From Streptomyces alboflavus (GTDB taxonomy: Bacteria; Actinomycetota; Actinomycetes; Streptomycetales; Streptomycetaceae), in assembly GCF_000716675.1 (NCBI RefSeq), contig NZ_JNXT01000022.1, forward strand, positions 62,001 to 126,000: 64,000 nt of DNA, given 5' to 3'. The notes below the pieces were generated by a model that saw only the letters and a list, made by a program, of their open reading frames with translations, did not search any database and had not been told where the DNA came from. The position numbers and the translations under genes are program-made. Below, piece after piece: positions 16,771 to 25,994 of this stretch; position 1 is the first letter of the stretch, and every line of letters starts with the position of its first letter.

Positions 16771-18642
16771 ATGGACTTCGGCACCCAGGGCTCAACGGCC
16801 CCGGCGGACCTCGCCTGGCTGCGGGGCGTCGACGCCTACACCATGGGCGCCTATCCGCAGGCCGAGGAGGAGTTCCGGGCTGCGGTGCGCATGGACCCGG
16901 GCATGGCGGACGGCTGGCTCGGGCTGCACGCGCTGCGCATCGACACAACGACCGCGCTGCTCAGGATGTTCCAGCACCGGGACCGCTTCGGCGAACAGCG
17001 CGCCCGGCATGTGCGCACCCTCAACTCCTGGTACTGGCTGGGATGGTGGGTGCAGCCCGTCCTCGAGTCCACCCGCGACCTGCTGCTCGCGCACGCCTCG
17101 CACTGGCTGGACGGCCGCCATGTGCCGGAGCTCGACCGGGCCCTCGCCGGACTGCCGCCGGTCGACGCCGACGCGCAGGTGCGTTTCCTGCACGCCTGCC
17201 GCGCCTACCTGGTCAAGGACTGGGAGCAGCTGGTGCGGCACACCGACCCGCTGATCGACGACGCGATGCTCGGCATCGAGGCGGGCCTCTTCGGCGGCAT
17301 GGCGCGGGTGCGCCTGGAAATGTACGGCCAGGCCGAGCCGCTGCTCTCGGCCGCGCTGATGCGCTGCCGCAGCGAACAACCGCAGCGCAAGGAGCTGCGC
17401 TACTGGCTGGCCCGCGCGCACGAGGGCACCGGCCGGTCCGCCGCCGCCCTTCCGCTGTACCGCGCGGTGCACCGCGTCGACCCCGCCTTCATGGACACCT
17501 CCGCGCGGCTCGCCGCCATCTCCGAGGGCGACGGCTACGACGACGCCGCCGACCTGGCCGCGATCTCCCTCACCGGCGTCGGCCAGGACGCCCTCGACGG
17601 GCCCGACGGCGTGGACGCGCTGTTCGGCGCCGAGGGCCGCGACCTGAAGGTGACCGAGCCCGAACTGCCGCCCGGCGGCGGCCCGCCCGACGCCGACACG
17701 GTGCGCGAGAAGGCCGTCATCCCGATCAAGCCCGCGCCCCGGCAGCCCCCGACCGGGCCCACCGACCCGGCCCTCCTGGAGCAGGCGCTGGCGGAACTGG
17801 AGCGGATGGTCGGCCTCGAACCCGTCAAACGCCAGGTCAAGGCGCTCTCCGCGCAGCTGAACATGGCCCGCTTCCGGGCCGCGCAGGGCCTTCCGGTGCA
17901 GCCGCCGAAACGACACTTCGTCTTCTCGGGCCCCTCCGGCACCGGCAAGACCACCGTGGCCCGCATCCTCGGCCGGGTCTTCTACGCCCTCGGCCTTCTC
18001 GGCGGCGACCACCTCGTGGAGGCCCAGCGGGCCGATCTGGTCGGCGAGTACCTGGGCCAGACCGCCGTGAAGGCCAACGAGCTGATCGACTCGGCGATCG
18101 GCGGCGTCCTCTTCGTCGACGAGGCGTACTCCCTGTCCAACTCCGGCTACGGCAAGGGCGACGCGTACGGCGACGAGGCCCTCCAGGTCCTCCTGAAGCG
18201 GGCCGAGGACAACCGCGACCACCTCGTGGTGATCCTCGCGGGCTACCCCGAGGGCATGGACCGGCTGCTCGCCGCCAACCCCGGGCTCTCCTCCCGCTTC
18301 ACGACGCGCGTCGACTTCCCCTCGTACCGGCCCCTGGAGCTCACCGCGATCGGGCAGGTCCTCGCCGCCGACAACGGCGACGTGTGGGACGAGGAGGCCC
18401 TGGACGAGCTGCGCTCCATCAGCGGCCACGTGGTCGACCAGACGTGGATCGACGAGCTGGGCAACGGACGCTTCCTGCGCACGCTGTACGAGAAGAGCTG
18501 CGCCTACCGCGACCTGCGGCTCTCCGGCTGTCCCGGGGCGCCGACCCGCGCGGACCTGTCGACCCTGCGGCTGCCGGACCTCATGCAGGCGTACGGGGAG
18601 GTCCTGTCGGGGCGGGGGCCGACGGACCCGGCAGGCGCCTGA
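16771..18642 (+). CDS. AAA+ ATPase of the EccA / CbxX-CfqX type
   Basis: A 623-residue protein from ATG 16771 with a two-part build like mycobacterial EccA. Residues 1-290 are a helical TPR-like region (repeated W/L-rich helices, for example AYPQAEEEFRAAVRMDPGMADGW). A proline-rich linker (about 315-345) leads to the CbxX/CfqX AAA+ domain. Walker A is GPSGTGKTT from residue 387, Walker B is VLFVDEAYS with Asp450-Glu451, and sensor/arginine-finger segments follow (GLSSRFTTRVDFPSY). EccA proteins support type VII secretion by acting on substrates in the cytosol. No ESX core gene lies in the window, so a stand-alone chaperone role is equally possible. The frame is open to 16555 but upstream lacks homology. 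Confidence 0.87.
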   Translation: MDFGTQGSTAPADLAWLRGVDAYTMGAYPQAEEEFRAAVRMDPGMADGWLGLHALRIDTTTALLRMFQHRDRFGEQRARHVRTLNSWYWLGWWVQPVLESTRDLLLAHASHWLDGRHVPELDRALAGLPPVDADAQVRFLHACRAYLVKDWEQLVRHTDPLIDDAMLGIEAGLFGGMARVRLEMYGQAEPLLSAALMRCRSEQPQRKELRYWLARAHEGTGRSAAALPLYRAVHRVDPAFMDTSARLAAISEGDGYDDAADLAAISLTGVGQDALDGPDGVDALFGAEGRDLKVTEPELPPGGGPPDADTVREKAVIPIKPAPRQPPTGPTDPALLEQALAELERMVGLEPVKRQVKALSAQLNMARFRAAQGLPVQPPKRHFVFSGPSGTGKTTVARILGRVFYALGLLGGDHLVEAQRADLVGEYLGQTAVKANELIDSAIGGVLFVDEAYSLSNSGYGKGDAYGDEALQVLLKRAEDNRDHLVVILAGYPEGMDRLLAANPGLSSRFTTRVDFPSYRPLELTAIGQVLAADNGDVWDEEALDELRSISGHVVDQTWIDELGNGRFLRTLYEKSCAYRDLRLSGCPGAPTRADLSTLRLPDLMQAYGEVLSGRGPTDPAGA

Positions 18643-18716
18643 GCCGGGCGTGGGGCCGAGCACCTGAGCCGAGCGCTCGGGACGGCGGCGAGGCCGAGGC
18701 GGTACGGGTCGTGCCC

Positions 18717-18778
18717 GACCGCCCCGACCGCCCCGACCGCCCCGACCCACCGGCCCACCGGCCCACCGGCCCACCGGC
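18717..18778. repeat. Short GC-rich tandem repeats in intergenic spacer
   Basis: Two adjoining runs occur: about four copies of the 9-mer gaccgcccc, then four copies of accggccc in a caccggccc register. They fill most of the gap between the AAA+ gene and the convergent CNNM gene. They look like slippage repeats; no function is evident. Confidence 0.7.
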
Positions 18779-18779
18779 C

Positions 18780-19874
18780 TCAGCCGACCAGCTCCTTCCC
18801 GCGGACGTCCCCCGCGCCCCGGCTCCGCACCGCGTGCGCCACCGGGGGCACCGCCACCCGGTGCGCCGGATCGCGGACCTCGCCGACCAGGAGTTCCAGG
18901 ACGTCCTCCAGGGCGACGAGGCCGAGCACCTTGCCGGACGCGTCGGCGACCTGCGCCAGGTGCGTCGCGGCGTGCCGCATCACGGTCAGGGCGTCGTCCA
19001 GGGGGAGTTCGGCGCGCAGGACCGTCATCTGGTGCCAGACGTGCTGGGGCACCGCGCGGTCGGTCTCCTCCAGGTCCAGGACGTCCTTCACGTGCAGATA
19101 GCCCATGAAGGCACCGGTCTCCGCACGCACCGGGAACCGGGAGTAGCCCGTGCGCCCGGTGAGTTCGACGACCTGCGCCGGGGTGACCGAAGGGCCGACC
19201 GTGACCAGGGAGGCACGGTCGAGCAGGACGTCCGTCACCGGCCGCGAGCCCAGTTCGAGGGCGTCCTCGAGGCGCTCCTGCGCGTGCGGGTCGAGGAGAC
19301 CCGCCTGCCCCGCGTCCTCCACCAGACGGCCCAGCTGCACGCTGGTGAAGACCGCCTCCACCTCGTCCTTGGGCTCGACCTTGAACAGCCGCAGGATCAG
19401 CCGGGCGCAGGCGCCGAGCGTCACCGTGACCGGCCGGCACAGGCGCGCGAACGCGACCAGGCCGGGGCTGAGCCACAGCGCGGTCCGCTCGGGCGCCGCC
19501 ATCGCGAGGTTCTTCGGGAGCATCTCGCCGATGACGAGGTGCAGGAAGACGACGACGGCGAGCGCGATCACATAACCGAGGGGGTGGATCATGCCCTCGG
19601 GCAGGTGCACCGCGTGGAAGAGCGGTTCGAGCAGCCGCGCCACGGTCGGCTCCGCGACGGCGCCGAGCGTCAGCGAGCAGACGGTGATGCCGAACTGGGC
19701 AGCGGCCATCATCTGCGGCAGGTGCTCCAGGCCGTACAGGACCTGGCGGGCCCGCTTGGAGCCCAGCGGCTCGATCTGGCTGCGGCGCACGGACACGAGC
19801 GCGAACTCGGCCCCCACGAAGAAGCCGTTGGCGAGGACGAGCAAGAGCGCGAACAGGAGTTGGAGGGCGCTCAT
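18780..19874 (-). CDS. CNNM/CBS-domain membrane protein (hemolysin family), short paralogue
   Basis: A 364-residue protein with an N-terminal CNNM (DUF21) domain of three to four membrane helices: LQLLFALLLVLANGFFVGAEFALV, FGITVCSLTLGAVAEPTVARLL, and YVIALAVVVFLHLVIGEMLPKNLAM. A pair of CBS domains follows at about 205-335. The C-terminal CorC_HlyC domain of full-length family members is missing, so it ends shortly after the CBS pair. Such proteins are linked to Mg or Co ion homeostasis; the old name hemolysin is misleading. It overlaps the upstream paralogue by 4 bp (ATGA), so the two are translated together and probably form a heteromer. Confidence 0.87.
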   Translation of the reverse strand: MSALQLLFALLLVLANGFFVGAEFALVSVRRSQIEPLGSKRARQVLYGLEHLPQMMAAAQFGITVCSLTLGAVAEPTVARLLEPLFHAVHLPEGMIHPLGYVIALAVVVFLHLVIGEMLPKNLAMAAPERTALWLSPGLVAFARLCRPVTVTLGACARLILRLFKVEPKDEVEAVFTSVQLGRLVEDAGQAGLLDPHAQERLEDALELGSRPVTDVLLDRASLVTVGPSVTPAQVVELTGRTGYSRFPVRAETGAFMGYLHVKDVLDLEETDRAVPQHVWHQMTVLRAELPLDDALTVMRHAATHLAQVADASGKVLGLVALEDVLELLVGEVRDPAHRVAVPPVAHAVRSRGAGDVRGKELVG

Positions 19875-21310
19875 CGGGCGCCCTCCGCGACCATGGCGCC
19901 CACCCGGTCCGCGGCCCCGTCGGCCGCATCAGCCGCGTCGGCCCCGTCGGCCCCGTCGGCCCCGTCGGCCCCGTCGGCCCCGTCGCCGCGAGCCTCTGCC
20001 GGGCCCCCGGTCCGCACCAGGCGCACCCGCTCCGCGCGGTAGTGCCCGACCTGGCGGACCGCGAGCCGCCAGCCCGGGAGTTCGGCGCGGTCGCCGGGCG
20101 CCGGGATGCGGCCGAGCAGATCGGCGACGAGTCCGGCCACGGTCTCGTAGGGCCCCTCGGGCACGTCGAGTCCTATGCGCCGCAGGGTGTCGACGCGGCA
20201 GCCGCCGTCGGCGTCCCAGACGGGTCTGCCGTCCTCGGGCGGGGCGGCGGCGAGGTCGGGCAGGCCGTCCTGGTGGTCGTGCTCGTCGCGGACCTCGCCG
20301 ACGAGTTCCTCGACGATGTCCTCCAGGGTGACCACCCCGGCCGTGCCGCCGTACTCGTCGACGACCACCGCTATCGGCTGCTCGCTGCGCAGCCGCTCCA
20401 GGAGGGGCTGCACGGGCAGCGTCTCCGGGACGAGCAGCGGGGACTTGGCGATCTTCCCGACGGGGGCGCGCAGCCGCTCGTGCGCGGGGACCGCGAGGGC
20501 GTCCTTGAGGTGGACCATGCCGACGACCTCGTCGATCCGCTCGCGGTAGACCGGGAAACGGGACAGGCCGGTGGCCCGGGTCAGGTTGACCACGTCCTCG
20601 GCGGTGGCGGAGGACTGCAGGGCGCTGACCTTCACGCGGGGCGTCATCACGTGCTGCGCGGTGAGCTCGCCGAGCGAGAGCGTGCGCACGAACAGGTCGG
20701 CGGTGTCCTGCTCAAGCGCTCCGGCGCGGGCCGAGTGCCGGGCGAGGGAGACCAGTTCACCGGGGGTGCGGGCGGAGGCGAGCTCCTCTGCGGGCTCGAC
20801 CCCGAGCGAGCGCACCAGGCGGTTCGCGACGGAGTTGAGCCCGGCGATCACCGGCCGGAACAGGCGGGAGAAGGCGGCTTGCGGGCCCGCGACGAACCGC
20901 GCGACCTGCAACGGCCGGGATACCGCCCAGTTCTTGGGCACCAGCTCGCCGATCACCATCTGCACCGCGGAGGCCAGGAGCATGCCGACGGCGACCGCGA
21001 CCCCGGAGACCGCCCCTTCCGGTATGCCCGTCGAGGTGAGCGGGCGGGCGAGGAGGTGCGCGAGGGCGGGCTCGGCGAGCATGCCGATGACGAGTGAGGT
21101 GATGGTGATGCCGAGCTGGGTGCCCGACAGCTGGAAGGACAGCTCCTTCAGGGCGCCGACGACCGTGCGCGCCCGGCGGTCGCCGTCGGCGGCGGCCTTC
21201 TCGGCGTCGGGCCGTTCCACGGTGACGAGGCCGAACTCGGCCGCCACGAAGAAGCCGTTGGCGAGGATCAGCAGGAAAGCCGCTCCGAGGAGCAGCAGGG
21301 GGATGGTCAT
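19871..21310 (-). CDS. CNNM/CBS/CorC_HlyC-domain membrane protein (hemolysin family)
   Basis: A full-length 479-residue member. The CNNM domain (helices at about 3-25, 62-90, 100-125) carries the family motif FFVAAEFGLVTVERP. CBS domains span about 210-335 and contain EQPIAVVVDEYGGTAGVVTLEDI. A CorC_HlyC transporter-associated domain at about 350-440 includes RIGLDVPEGPYETVAGLV. It is implicated in divalent cation handling at the cytoplasmic membrane. A low-complexity tail, (DGA)n and DAADAADGAAD (coded at about 19915-19990), marks a slippage-prone sequence. The gene is first of a two-gene overlapping operon. No regulatory motif is clear in the 283-bp gap upstream. Confidence 0.9.
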   Translation of the reverse strand: MTIPLLLLGAAFLLILANGFFVAAEFGLVTVERPDAEKAAADGDRRARTVVGALKELSFQLSGTQLGITITSLVIGMLAEPALAHLLARPLTSTGIPEGAVSGVAVAVGMLLASAVQMVIGELVPKNWAVSRPLQVARFVAGPQAAFSRLFRPVIAGLNSVANRLVRSLGVEPAEELASARTPGELVSLARHSARAGALEQDTADLFVRTLSLGELTAQHVMTPRVKVSALQSSATAEDVVNLTRATGLSRFPVYRERIDEVVGMVHLKDALAVPAHERLRAPVGKIAKSPLLVPETLPVQPLLERLRSEQPIAVVVDEYGGTAGVVTLEDIVEELVGEVRDEHDHQDGLPDLAAAPPEDGRPVWDADGGCRVDTLRRIGLDVPEGPYETVAGLVADLLGRIPAPGDRAELPGWRLAVRQVGHYRAERVRLVRTGGPAEARGDGADGADGADGADGADAADAADGAADRVGAMVAEGAR

Positions 21311-21518
21311 GATGCCGCCGCCTCGCCCGGTGCTCGGGTCCCCGTATGTCGGGAGGGGGCGGCGCAGGTACTACAGGACGATCCGTCCATCGCCGGAGAG
21401 GGTCACTCCTCGGTTAGCAGGAGCCCCGTACCGGCCGCGCCGGCCGTCCGGGGCGGGGCGGCACGTGGTGTCCGCCCCGCATCCAGATTAATCAAGACAA
21501 GCGCCGACGCGTCAGTTC

Positions 21519-21562
21519 GGGATCCCCCGAGTCCTCCCGGATTCCGGCCCGGAGGGGATCCC
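21519..21562 (-). terminator. Hairpin terminator of the rib-his operon
   Basis: gggatcccc (21519-21527) pairs with ggggatccc (21554-21562), each arm itself palindromic, around a C/G-rich 26-base loop that can fold further. It lies 31 bp beyond the stop of the PH-domain gene, the last gene of the operon. Confidence 0.65.
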
Positions 21563-21593
21563 CCGGTCCGTGCCGGTGTTCCCGTAGGGGCCG

Positions 21594-22172
21594 TCAGTCG
21601 GCGTCGGTGGCCCGGGAGTTCCCAGCGTCTCCTGAGTCCCCAGCGTCCCCGGAGTCCCCAGCGTCCCCTGAGTTCCTGTCCGTATCCGCGGAGCCTTCGG
21701 CCTCGCTGCCGGAGCGCGCGTCGACCAGGGCCCGCAGCGCGCGGGCGTCGCTGATGGCACGCTGCTTGGCGATGCCCGGCTGGATGCCGAGGGCGGGCAG
21801 GCTGGTGCCGTCGGTGAGGTCGAGGAACACCCAGGGGTCGCCGGGGCGCAGATTGACCCGGACGATCTCGGCCCACTCCAGGCGGCGGCTCGTGGCGATG
21901 TTGACGACCGTCACGCCCGTCTCGTCGGCGACCACCTTGGGCCTGCTCAGCAGGACGAGCGCGCCGAGCAGCAGCGCGCCGGTGAAGACGAAGCTGGTCC
22001 GCTCCCCCGGGCTGAGGTTGGGCAGCAGCACGGAGATCACGACGAGGGCGACGAAGACCGCGGCCCCGGCGGTGAGCAGCACCGCCCGGGTGCGGGCGGG
22101 CCGGAAGGTGACGGGCAGGGCCTGCGCCGGGGAGGAGGCGGGCCGTTCGGGCTTGGCAGTCATGGCAGTCAT
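21594..22172 (-). CDS. PH-domain-containing membrane protein
   Basis: A 192-residue protein with two membrane helices near residues 30-52 (AVLLTAGAAVFVALVVISVLL) and 60-76 (FVFTGALLLGALVLL). A bacterial PH-like domain follows (VADETGVTVVNIATSRRLEWAEIVRVNLRPGDPWVFLDLTDG). The C-terminus is low-complexity, three to four copies of the five-residue unit SGDAG, and is probably disordered. The function of such proteins is unknown. It lies 19 bp after hisG on the same strand, so it is likely the operon's last gene. The start used is the first of two tandem ATGs (MTAMTAKPERP). Confidence 0.85.
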   Translation of the reverse strand: MTAMTAKPERPASSPAQALPVTFRPARTRAVLLTAGAAVFVALVVISVLLPNLSPGERTSFVFTGALLLGALVLLSRPKVVADETGVTVVNIATSRRLEWAEIVRVNLRPGDPWVFLDLTDGTSLPALGIQPGIAKQRAISDARALRALVDARSGSEAEGSADTDRNSGDAGDSGDAGDSGDAGNSRATDAD

Positions 22173-22191
22173 GTCGGTGGCTCTGGCCCGC

Positions 22192-23040
22192 TCAGAGGCG
22201 GCAGGCGTGGATGGCCGTGGTGAGGATGGCGCGCGCCCCGATGGCGTACAGGTCGTCCATGACCCGCTGTGCGTCCTTGGTGGGGACCATGGAGCGGACC
22301 GCGACCCAGCCTTCGTTGTGCAGCGGGGAGATGGTCGGCGACTCCAGGCCCGGGGTGAGCGCCACGGCCTGCTCCAGGTGCTCGGCGCGGCAGTCGTAGT
22401 CCATCATCACGTACGTCCGGGCGACCAGGACGCCCTGGAGGCGGCGCAGGAACTGCTGCACCTTGGGGTCGTCGGCCTCGGCGCCGGTGCGCCGGATGAC
22501 GACGGCCTCGGACTTCATGATCGGGTCGCCGAAGACCTCGAGGCCCGCGTTGCGCAGGCTGGTGCCGGTCTCGACGACGTCCGCGATGACCTGGGCGACA
22601 CCCAGCTCGATGGCGGTCTCGACGGCGCCGTCGAGGTGGATGACGGAGGCGTCGATGCCGCTGTCGGCGAGGTGCTTGGCGACGATGCCCTCGTAGGAGG
22701 TGGCGACGGTGCGTCCGGCCAGGTCGTCGATGCCCTGCGCGGTGCCGGGCTTGGCGGCGAAGCGGAAGGTGGAGCGGGCGAAGCCGAGCGGCAGGATCTC
22801 CTCGGCGTTGGCGCCGGAGTCGATCAGCAGGTCGCGTCCGGTGATGCCGATGTCGAGCTTGCCGGAGGAGACGTAGATGGCGATGTCGCGCGGGCGCAGG
22901 TAGAAGAACTCGACCTCGTTCTCGGGGTCGACGAGGACGAGTTCCTTGGACTCCTTGCGCTGCTGGTAGCCGGCCTCATGGAGCATCGCCGACGCAGGTC
23001 CGGACAGTGAACCCTTGTTGGGGACGGCGATGCGCAGCAT
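22192..23040 (-). CDS. hisG: ATP phosphoribosyltransferase HisG (long form)
   Basis: A 282-residue enzyme that condenses ATP with PRPP in the first step of histidine synthesis. Its start reads MLRIAVPNKGSLSGPASAMLHEAGY. The substrate-binding segments DLVV-like DIGITGRDLL and VATSYEGIVAKHL are present, with a C-terminal ferredoxin-like regulatory domain (about 210-282) for histidine feedback, so this is the HisZ-independent long form. It is separated by 124 bp from hisE upstream, the widest gap in the operon. Other his genes are elsewhere, as is usual in actinomycetes, where hisE-hisG travel with riboflavin genes. Confidence 0.95.
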   Translation of the reverse strand: MLRIAVPNKGSLSGPASAMLHEAGYQQRKESKELVLVDPENEVEFFYLRPRDIAIYVSSGKLDIGITGRDLLIDSGANAEEILPLGFARSTFRFAAKPGTAQGIDDLAGRTVATSYEGIVAKHLADSGIDASVIHLDGAVETAIELGVAQVIADVVETGTSLRNAGLEVFGDPIMKSEAVVIRRTGAEADDPKVQQFLRRLQGVLVARTYVMMDYDCRAEHLEQAVALTPGLESPTISPLHNEGWVAVRSMVPTKDAQRVMDDLYAIGARAILTTAIHACRL

Positions 23041-23164
23041 GAGGTCGGATTCCTTTGCGTGAGGAGTGCGTGCGGACGTGCGGAGAAGGAGATCGGTGAA
23101 GGATCAGTGAAGGAGACGTGCGCTCCGGAGCGGCGCACCCGGCGCGCGCTCCGGAGAACGCGCT

Positions 23165-23437
23165 CTAGAGATGGGCGTACACGTCGCTGAGGGAGATGCC
23201 GCGGGCGACCATCATCACCTGTACGTGGTACAGGAGCTGGGAGATCTCCTCGGCGGCGGCTTCCTTGCCCTCGTACTCGGCGGCCATCCAGACCTCGGCG
23301 GCCTCCTCGACGACCTTCTTGCCGATGGCATGGACGCCCTTGTCCACCAGCTCCGCGGTGCGGGACGTGGCGGGGTCACCGTTGGCGGCCTTGTGCTGGA
23401 GCTCGGTGAAGAGTTCCTCGAAAGTCTTCTTGGACAT
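23165..23437 (-). CDS. hisE: Phosphoribosyl-ATP diphosphatase HisE
   Basis: A 90-residue all-helical MazG-like pyrophosphatase that hydrolyses phosphoribosyl-ATP to phosphoribosyl-AMP, the second step of histidine synthesis. The metal-binding helix segment [25 protein letters not shown] is intact. The ATG at 23437 ([14 protein letters not shown]) was preferred; a GTG at 23449 would add MNDI and is possible because it lies just after the ribH stop. It is the single-domain form, not fused to HisI. It follows ribH by 13 bp and precedes hisG. Confidence 0.93.
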   Translation of the reverse strand: MSKKTFEELFTELQHKAANGDPATSRTAELVDKGVHAIGKKVVEEAAEVWMAAEYEGKEAAAEEISQLLYHVQVMMVARGISLSDVYAHL

Positions 23438-23450
23438 GATGTCGTTCACT

Positions 23451-23957
23451 CTACGCGCCCGCGCCCCGGCCCTGCCGCCAGGGCTCGGCGATCGTGCGGA
23501 GCGTGGCCGCCGTGGCCACCGCGGCGGTGACGGCTTCGTGCCCCTTGTCCTCGGTCGAGCCCTCGATGCCCGCGCGGTCCAGGGCCTGCTCCTCGGTGTC
23601 GCACGTCAGCACGCCGAAGCCGATGGGCACACCGGTGTCGACGGACACCTGGGTGAGGCCCTGGGTGACACCCTGGCAGACGTACTCGAAGTGCGGGGTG
23701 CCGCCGCGGATGACGACGCCGAGGGCGACGATCGCGTCGTAGCCGCGGCCCGCGAGGACCTTGGCGACGACGGGCAGCTCGAAGCTGCCGGGCACGCGAA
23801 GGAGTGTCGGCTCGTCGATGCCGAGCTCGTGCAGGGCGCGCAGGGCGCCGTCGACGAGGCCGTCCATGACCTGCTCGTGCCACAGGGCGGCGACGACGGC
23901 GACCCGCAGGTCACCACAGTTCTTCACGCTCAGTTCGGGGGCACCCTTGCCGCTCAC
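23451..23957 (-). CDS. ribH: 6,7-dimethyl-8-ribityllumazine synthase
   Basis: A 168-residue lumazine synthase, penultimate step of riboflavin synthesis, which joins the RibAB and RibD products. Recognisable segments are [35 protein letters not shown] (substrate pocket, with the conserved GxxIRGxTxHfeyV) and [21 protein letters not shown]. The GTG start at 23957 follows a ggagaag site. The enzyme normally assembles into pentamers or 60-mers. It lies 46 bp after ribAB and 13 bp before hisE. Confidence 0.95.
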   Translation of the reverse strand: MSGKGAPELSVKNCGDLRVAVVAALWHEQVMDGLVDGALRALHELGIDEPTLLRVPGSFELPVVAKVLAGRGYDAIVALGVVIRGGTPHFEYVCQGVTQGLTQVSVDTGVPIGFGVLTCDTEEQALDRAGIEGSTEDKGHEAVTAAVATAATLRTIAEPWRQGRGAGA

Positions 23958-24003
23958 GCGCTTCTCCTCGGGGTGTGTCGGGGCTCTGTTCGGATGGCTT
24001 GTG

Positions 24004-25335
24004 CTACTGGTTGCCGCAGGCGGACATCTCCGGGGTGTCCAGCCAGGGCAGGTCGTGGCCCATGCGGTCCCGCTTGGTCCGCAGGTAGCGCAGATTGTGC
24101 TCGCCGACGGTGACCGGCATGGGCTCGCGCGCGGTGACCTTCAGGCCGTGCCGGGCGAGGGCCTCGGTCTTGTCGGGGTTGTTGGTGAGCAGGCGCAGGC
24201 TGCGGACGCCGAGGTCCTCCAGGATCTGGGCGCCGGCGCCGTAGTCGCGGGCGTCGGCGGGCAGGCCCAGTTCCAGGTTGGCGTCCAGGGTGTCGCTGCC
24301 GCGCTCCTGGAGTTCGTAGGCGCGCAGCTTGGAGAGCAGTCCGATGCCGCGCCCCTCGTGGCCGCGCAGATAGACCACGACGCCGCGCCCGGTGTCGGTG
24401 ACGCGCCGCATGGACTCCTCCAGCTGCGGCCCGCAGTCGCAGCGCAGGGAGTGGAAGACGTCGCCGGTCAGGCACTCGGAGTGGATGCGCACGAGAACGT
24501 CCTCGCCGGTGCCGATGTCGCCGTGGACGAGCGCGACGTGCTCGACGCCGTCGACGGTGGAGCGGTAGCCGTACGCGGTGAACTCGCCGTAGGACGTGGG
24601 CAGTCGCACCTCGGCCTCGCGGCGGACGGTGGGCTCGGCGGTGCGGCGGTAGGCGATCAGGTCCTCTATGGAGATGATCGTCAGGCCGTGCCTGCGGGCG
24701 AACGGCACCAGTTCGGGCAGCCGCAGCATCCGGCCGTCCTCACCCGCGATCTCGACGATGGCCCCGGCGGGCCGCAGCCCCGCGAGCCGGGCGAGGTCGA
24801 CGGCGGCCTCGGTGTGCCCGTCGCGCACGAGGACGCCGCCCGCCTTGGCGCGCAGCGGGAAGATGTGGCCGGGCCGGACGAAGTCGCTCGCCTCGGCCTT
24901 GCCGCTCGCGAGGAGCTGGAGGGTGGTGGCGCGGTCGGCGGCGGAGATGCCGGTGGTGACGCCGTGCGCGCCGCTCGCGTCGACGGAGACGGTGAAGGCC
25001 GTGCTCATCGACTCGGTGTTGTTCTCGACCATCTGCGGCAGGTGCAGGCGTTCGAGCTCGTCGCTCTCCATGGGCGCGCAGATCAGGCCGCGGCACTCGC
25101 TCATCATGAAGGCGACGATCTCGGGGGTGGCCTTCTCGGCGGCGATGACGAGGTCGCCCTCGTTCTCGCGGTCCTCGTCGTCGACGACCACGACGGGGCG
25201 GCCTGCCGCGATGTCGCGGATGGCCATCTCGACCGGGTCGAGGGAGAGGTCCAGGACGAGGTCCTCGGTGCGGGCGGCCGGGCGCGCGGGCGTCGGCTCC
25301 TGGTCCTCGGGCGTGGGCGTGGGCTGAGCGGTCAT
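24004..25335 (-). CDS. ribAB: Bifunctional 3,4-dihydroxy-2-butanone-4-phosphate synthase / GTP cyclohydrolase II
   Basis: A 443-residue fusion. Residues about 30-230 are the DHBP synthase, with the acidic loop [11 protein letters not shown] and [12 protein letters not shown]. Residues about 235-435 are GTP cyclohydrolase II, with the zinc cysteines in [16 protein letters not shown] and the GRGIGL arginine loop. It supplies both precursors of riboflavin. The ATG at 25335 overlaps the stop of the upstream transporter gene by 4 bp (ATGA), so translation is coupled; the longer frame upstream to 25935 is shadow of that gene. No loss of catalytic residues was noticed in either half. Confidence 0.95.
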   Translation of the reverse strand: MTAQPTPTPEDQEPTPARPAARTEDLVLDLSLDPVEMAIRDIAAGRPVVVVDDEDRENEGDLVIAAEKATPEIVAFMMSECRGLICAPMESDELERLHLPQMVENNTESMSTAFTVSVDASGAHGVTTGISAADRATTLQLLASGKAEASDFVRPGHIFPLRAKAGGVLVRDGHTEAAVDLARLAGLRPAGAIVEIAGEDGRMLRLPELVPFARRHGLTIISIEDLIAYRRTAEPTVRREAEVRLPTSYGEFTAYGYRSTVDGVEHVALVHGDIGTGEDVLVRIHSECLTGDVFHSLRCDCGPQLEESMRRVTDTGRGVVVYLRGHEGRGIGLLSKLRAYELQERGSDTLDANLELGLPADARDYGAGAQILEDLGVRSLRLLTNNPDKTEALARHGLKVTAREPMPVTVGEHNLRYLRTKRDRMGHDLPWLDTPEMSACGNQ

Positions 25336-25994
25336 GCCGGGGCTCCTTCCAGAGCGGGCCGCTGCCGGTCGGCGGGCTGCCGGGTGCGCAGCCACCAGTC
25401 GCGCAGGCCCCACAGGACGAGGGCGAGGTAGACGACGTACACGAACCCGGAGAAGGCGAGTCCGCTGGAGAAGGCGAGGGGCACGCCGACGATGTCGACG
25501 AGCAGCCAGGCGAACCAGAACTCGACCAGGCCGCGGGCCTGGGCCACCATCGCGGCGAGGGTGCCGACGAAGATGTAGGCGTCCGGCCAGGGGTTCCAGG
25601 ACAGTTCGGGCAGGGCGGTGAAGAGCGCGCCGACGGCGAGGGTGCCGACGGCGGTGCCGGCGAGCAGGACGCCGCGCTCCTTCCAGGTGGCGAAGCGGAC
25701 GGCGATGGAGCCGTCCTGCGCGGCGCGGGCGCCCCGCGTCCACTGCCGCCAGCCCCACAGGGCGACGCCGATGACGAGGAGCTGCTTGCCGACGCCGCCG
25801 GAGAGCTGCGCGGAGGCGTACGCGGCGACGAGGACGACGCCGGACAGGAACTGGGCGGGCCAGGTCCAGATGGAGCGGCGCCAGCCGAGCGCGAGGGCGA
25901 TCAGGCCGATGCTGTTGCCGACCATGTCGGACCACATGATGTGCTGGCCGAAGGCGGTGAAGGCCTCGGAGTTCAGCCAGTCGAACGTGCTCAC
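25332..25994 (-). CDS. ribM: PnuC-family transporter, probably riboflavin transporter RibM (PnuX)
   Basis: A 220-residue membrane protein from GTG 25994 with about seven hydrophobic helices ([109 protein letters not shown]). The W-rich motif [17 protein letters not shown] is typical of PnuC/PnuX. In Streptomyces and Corynebacterium, PnuC relatives located in rib operons (RibM/PnuX) import riboflavin and analogues such as roseoflavin by facilitated diffusion. The position between ribE and ribAB under an FMN riboswitch supports this over nicotinamide-riboside transport. It overlaps both neighbours by 4 bp. Confidence 0.87.
   Translation of the reverse strand: MSTFDWLNSEAFTAFGQHIMWSDMVGNSIGLIALALGWRRSIWTWPAQFLSGVVLVAAYASAQLSGGVGKQLLVIGVALWGWRQWTRGARAAQDGSIAVRFATWKERGVLLAGTAVGTLAVGALFTALPELSWNPWPDAYIFVGTLAAMVAQARGLVEFWFAWLLVDIVGVPLAFSSGLAFSGFVYVVYLALVLWGLRDWWLRTRQPADRQRPALEGAPA

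Noticed and set aside
18717..18778. CRISPR-like array
   Set aside because: The repeats are under 10 bp, adjoin without spacers, and are simple GC slippage.
19915..19990. gtcggcccc tandem repeat as an independent regulatory element
   Set aside because: It lies in frame inside the CNNM gene and codes for the DGADGADGA tail.
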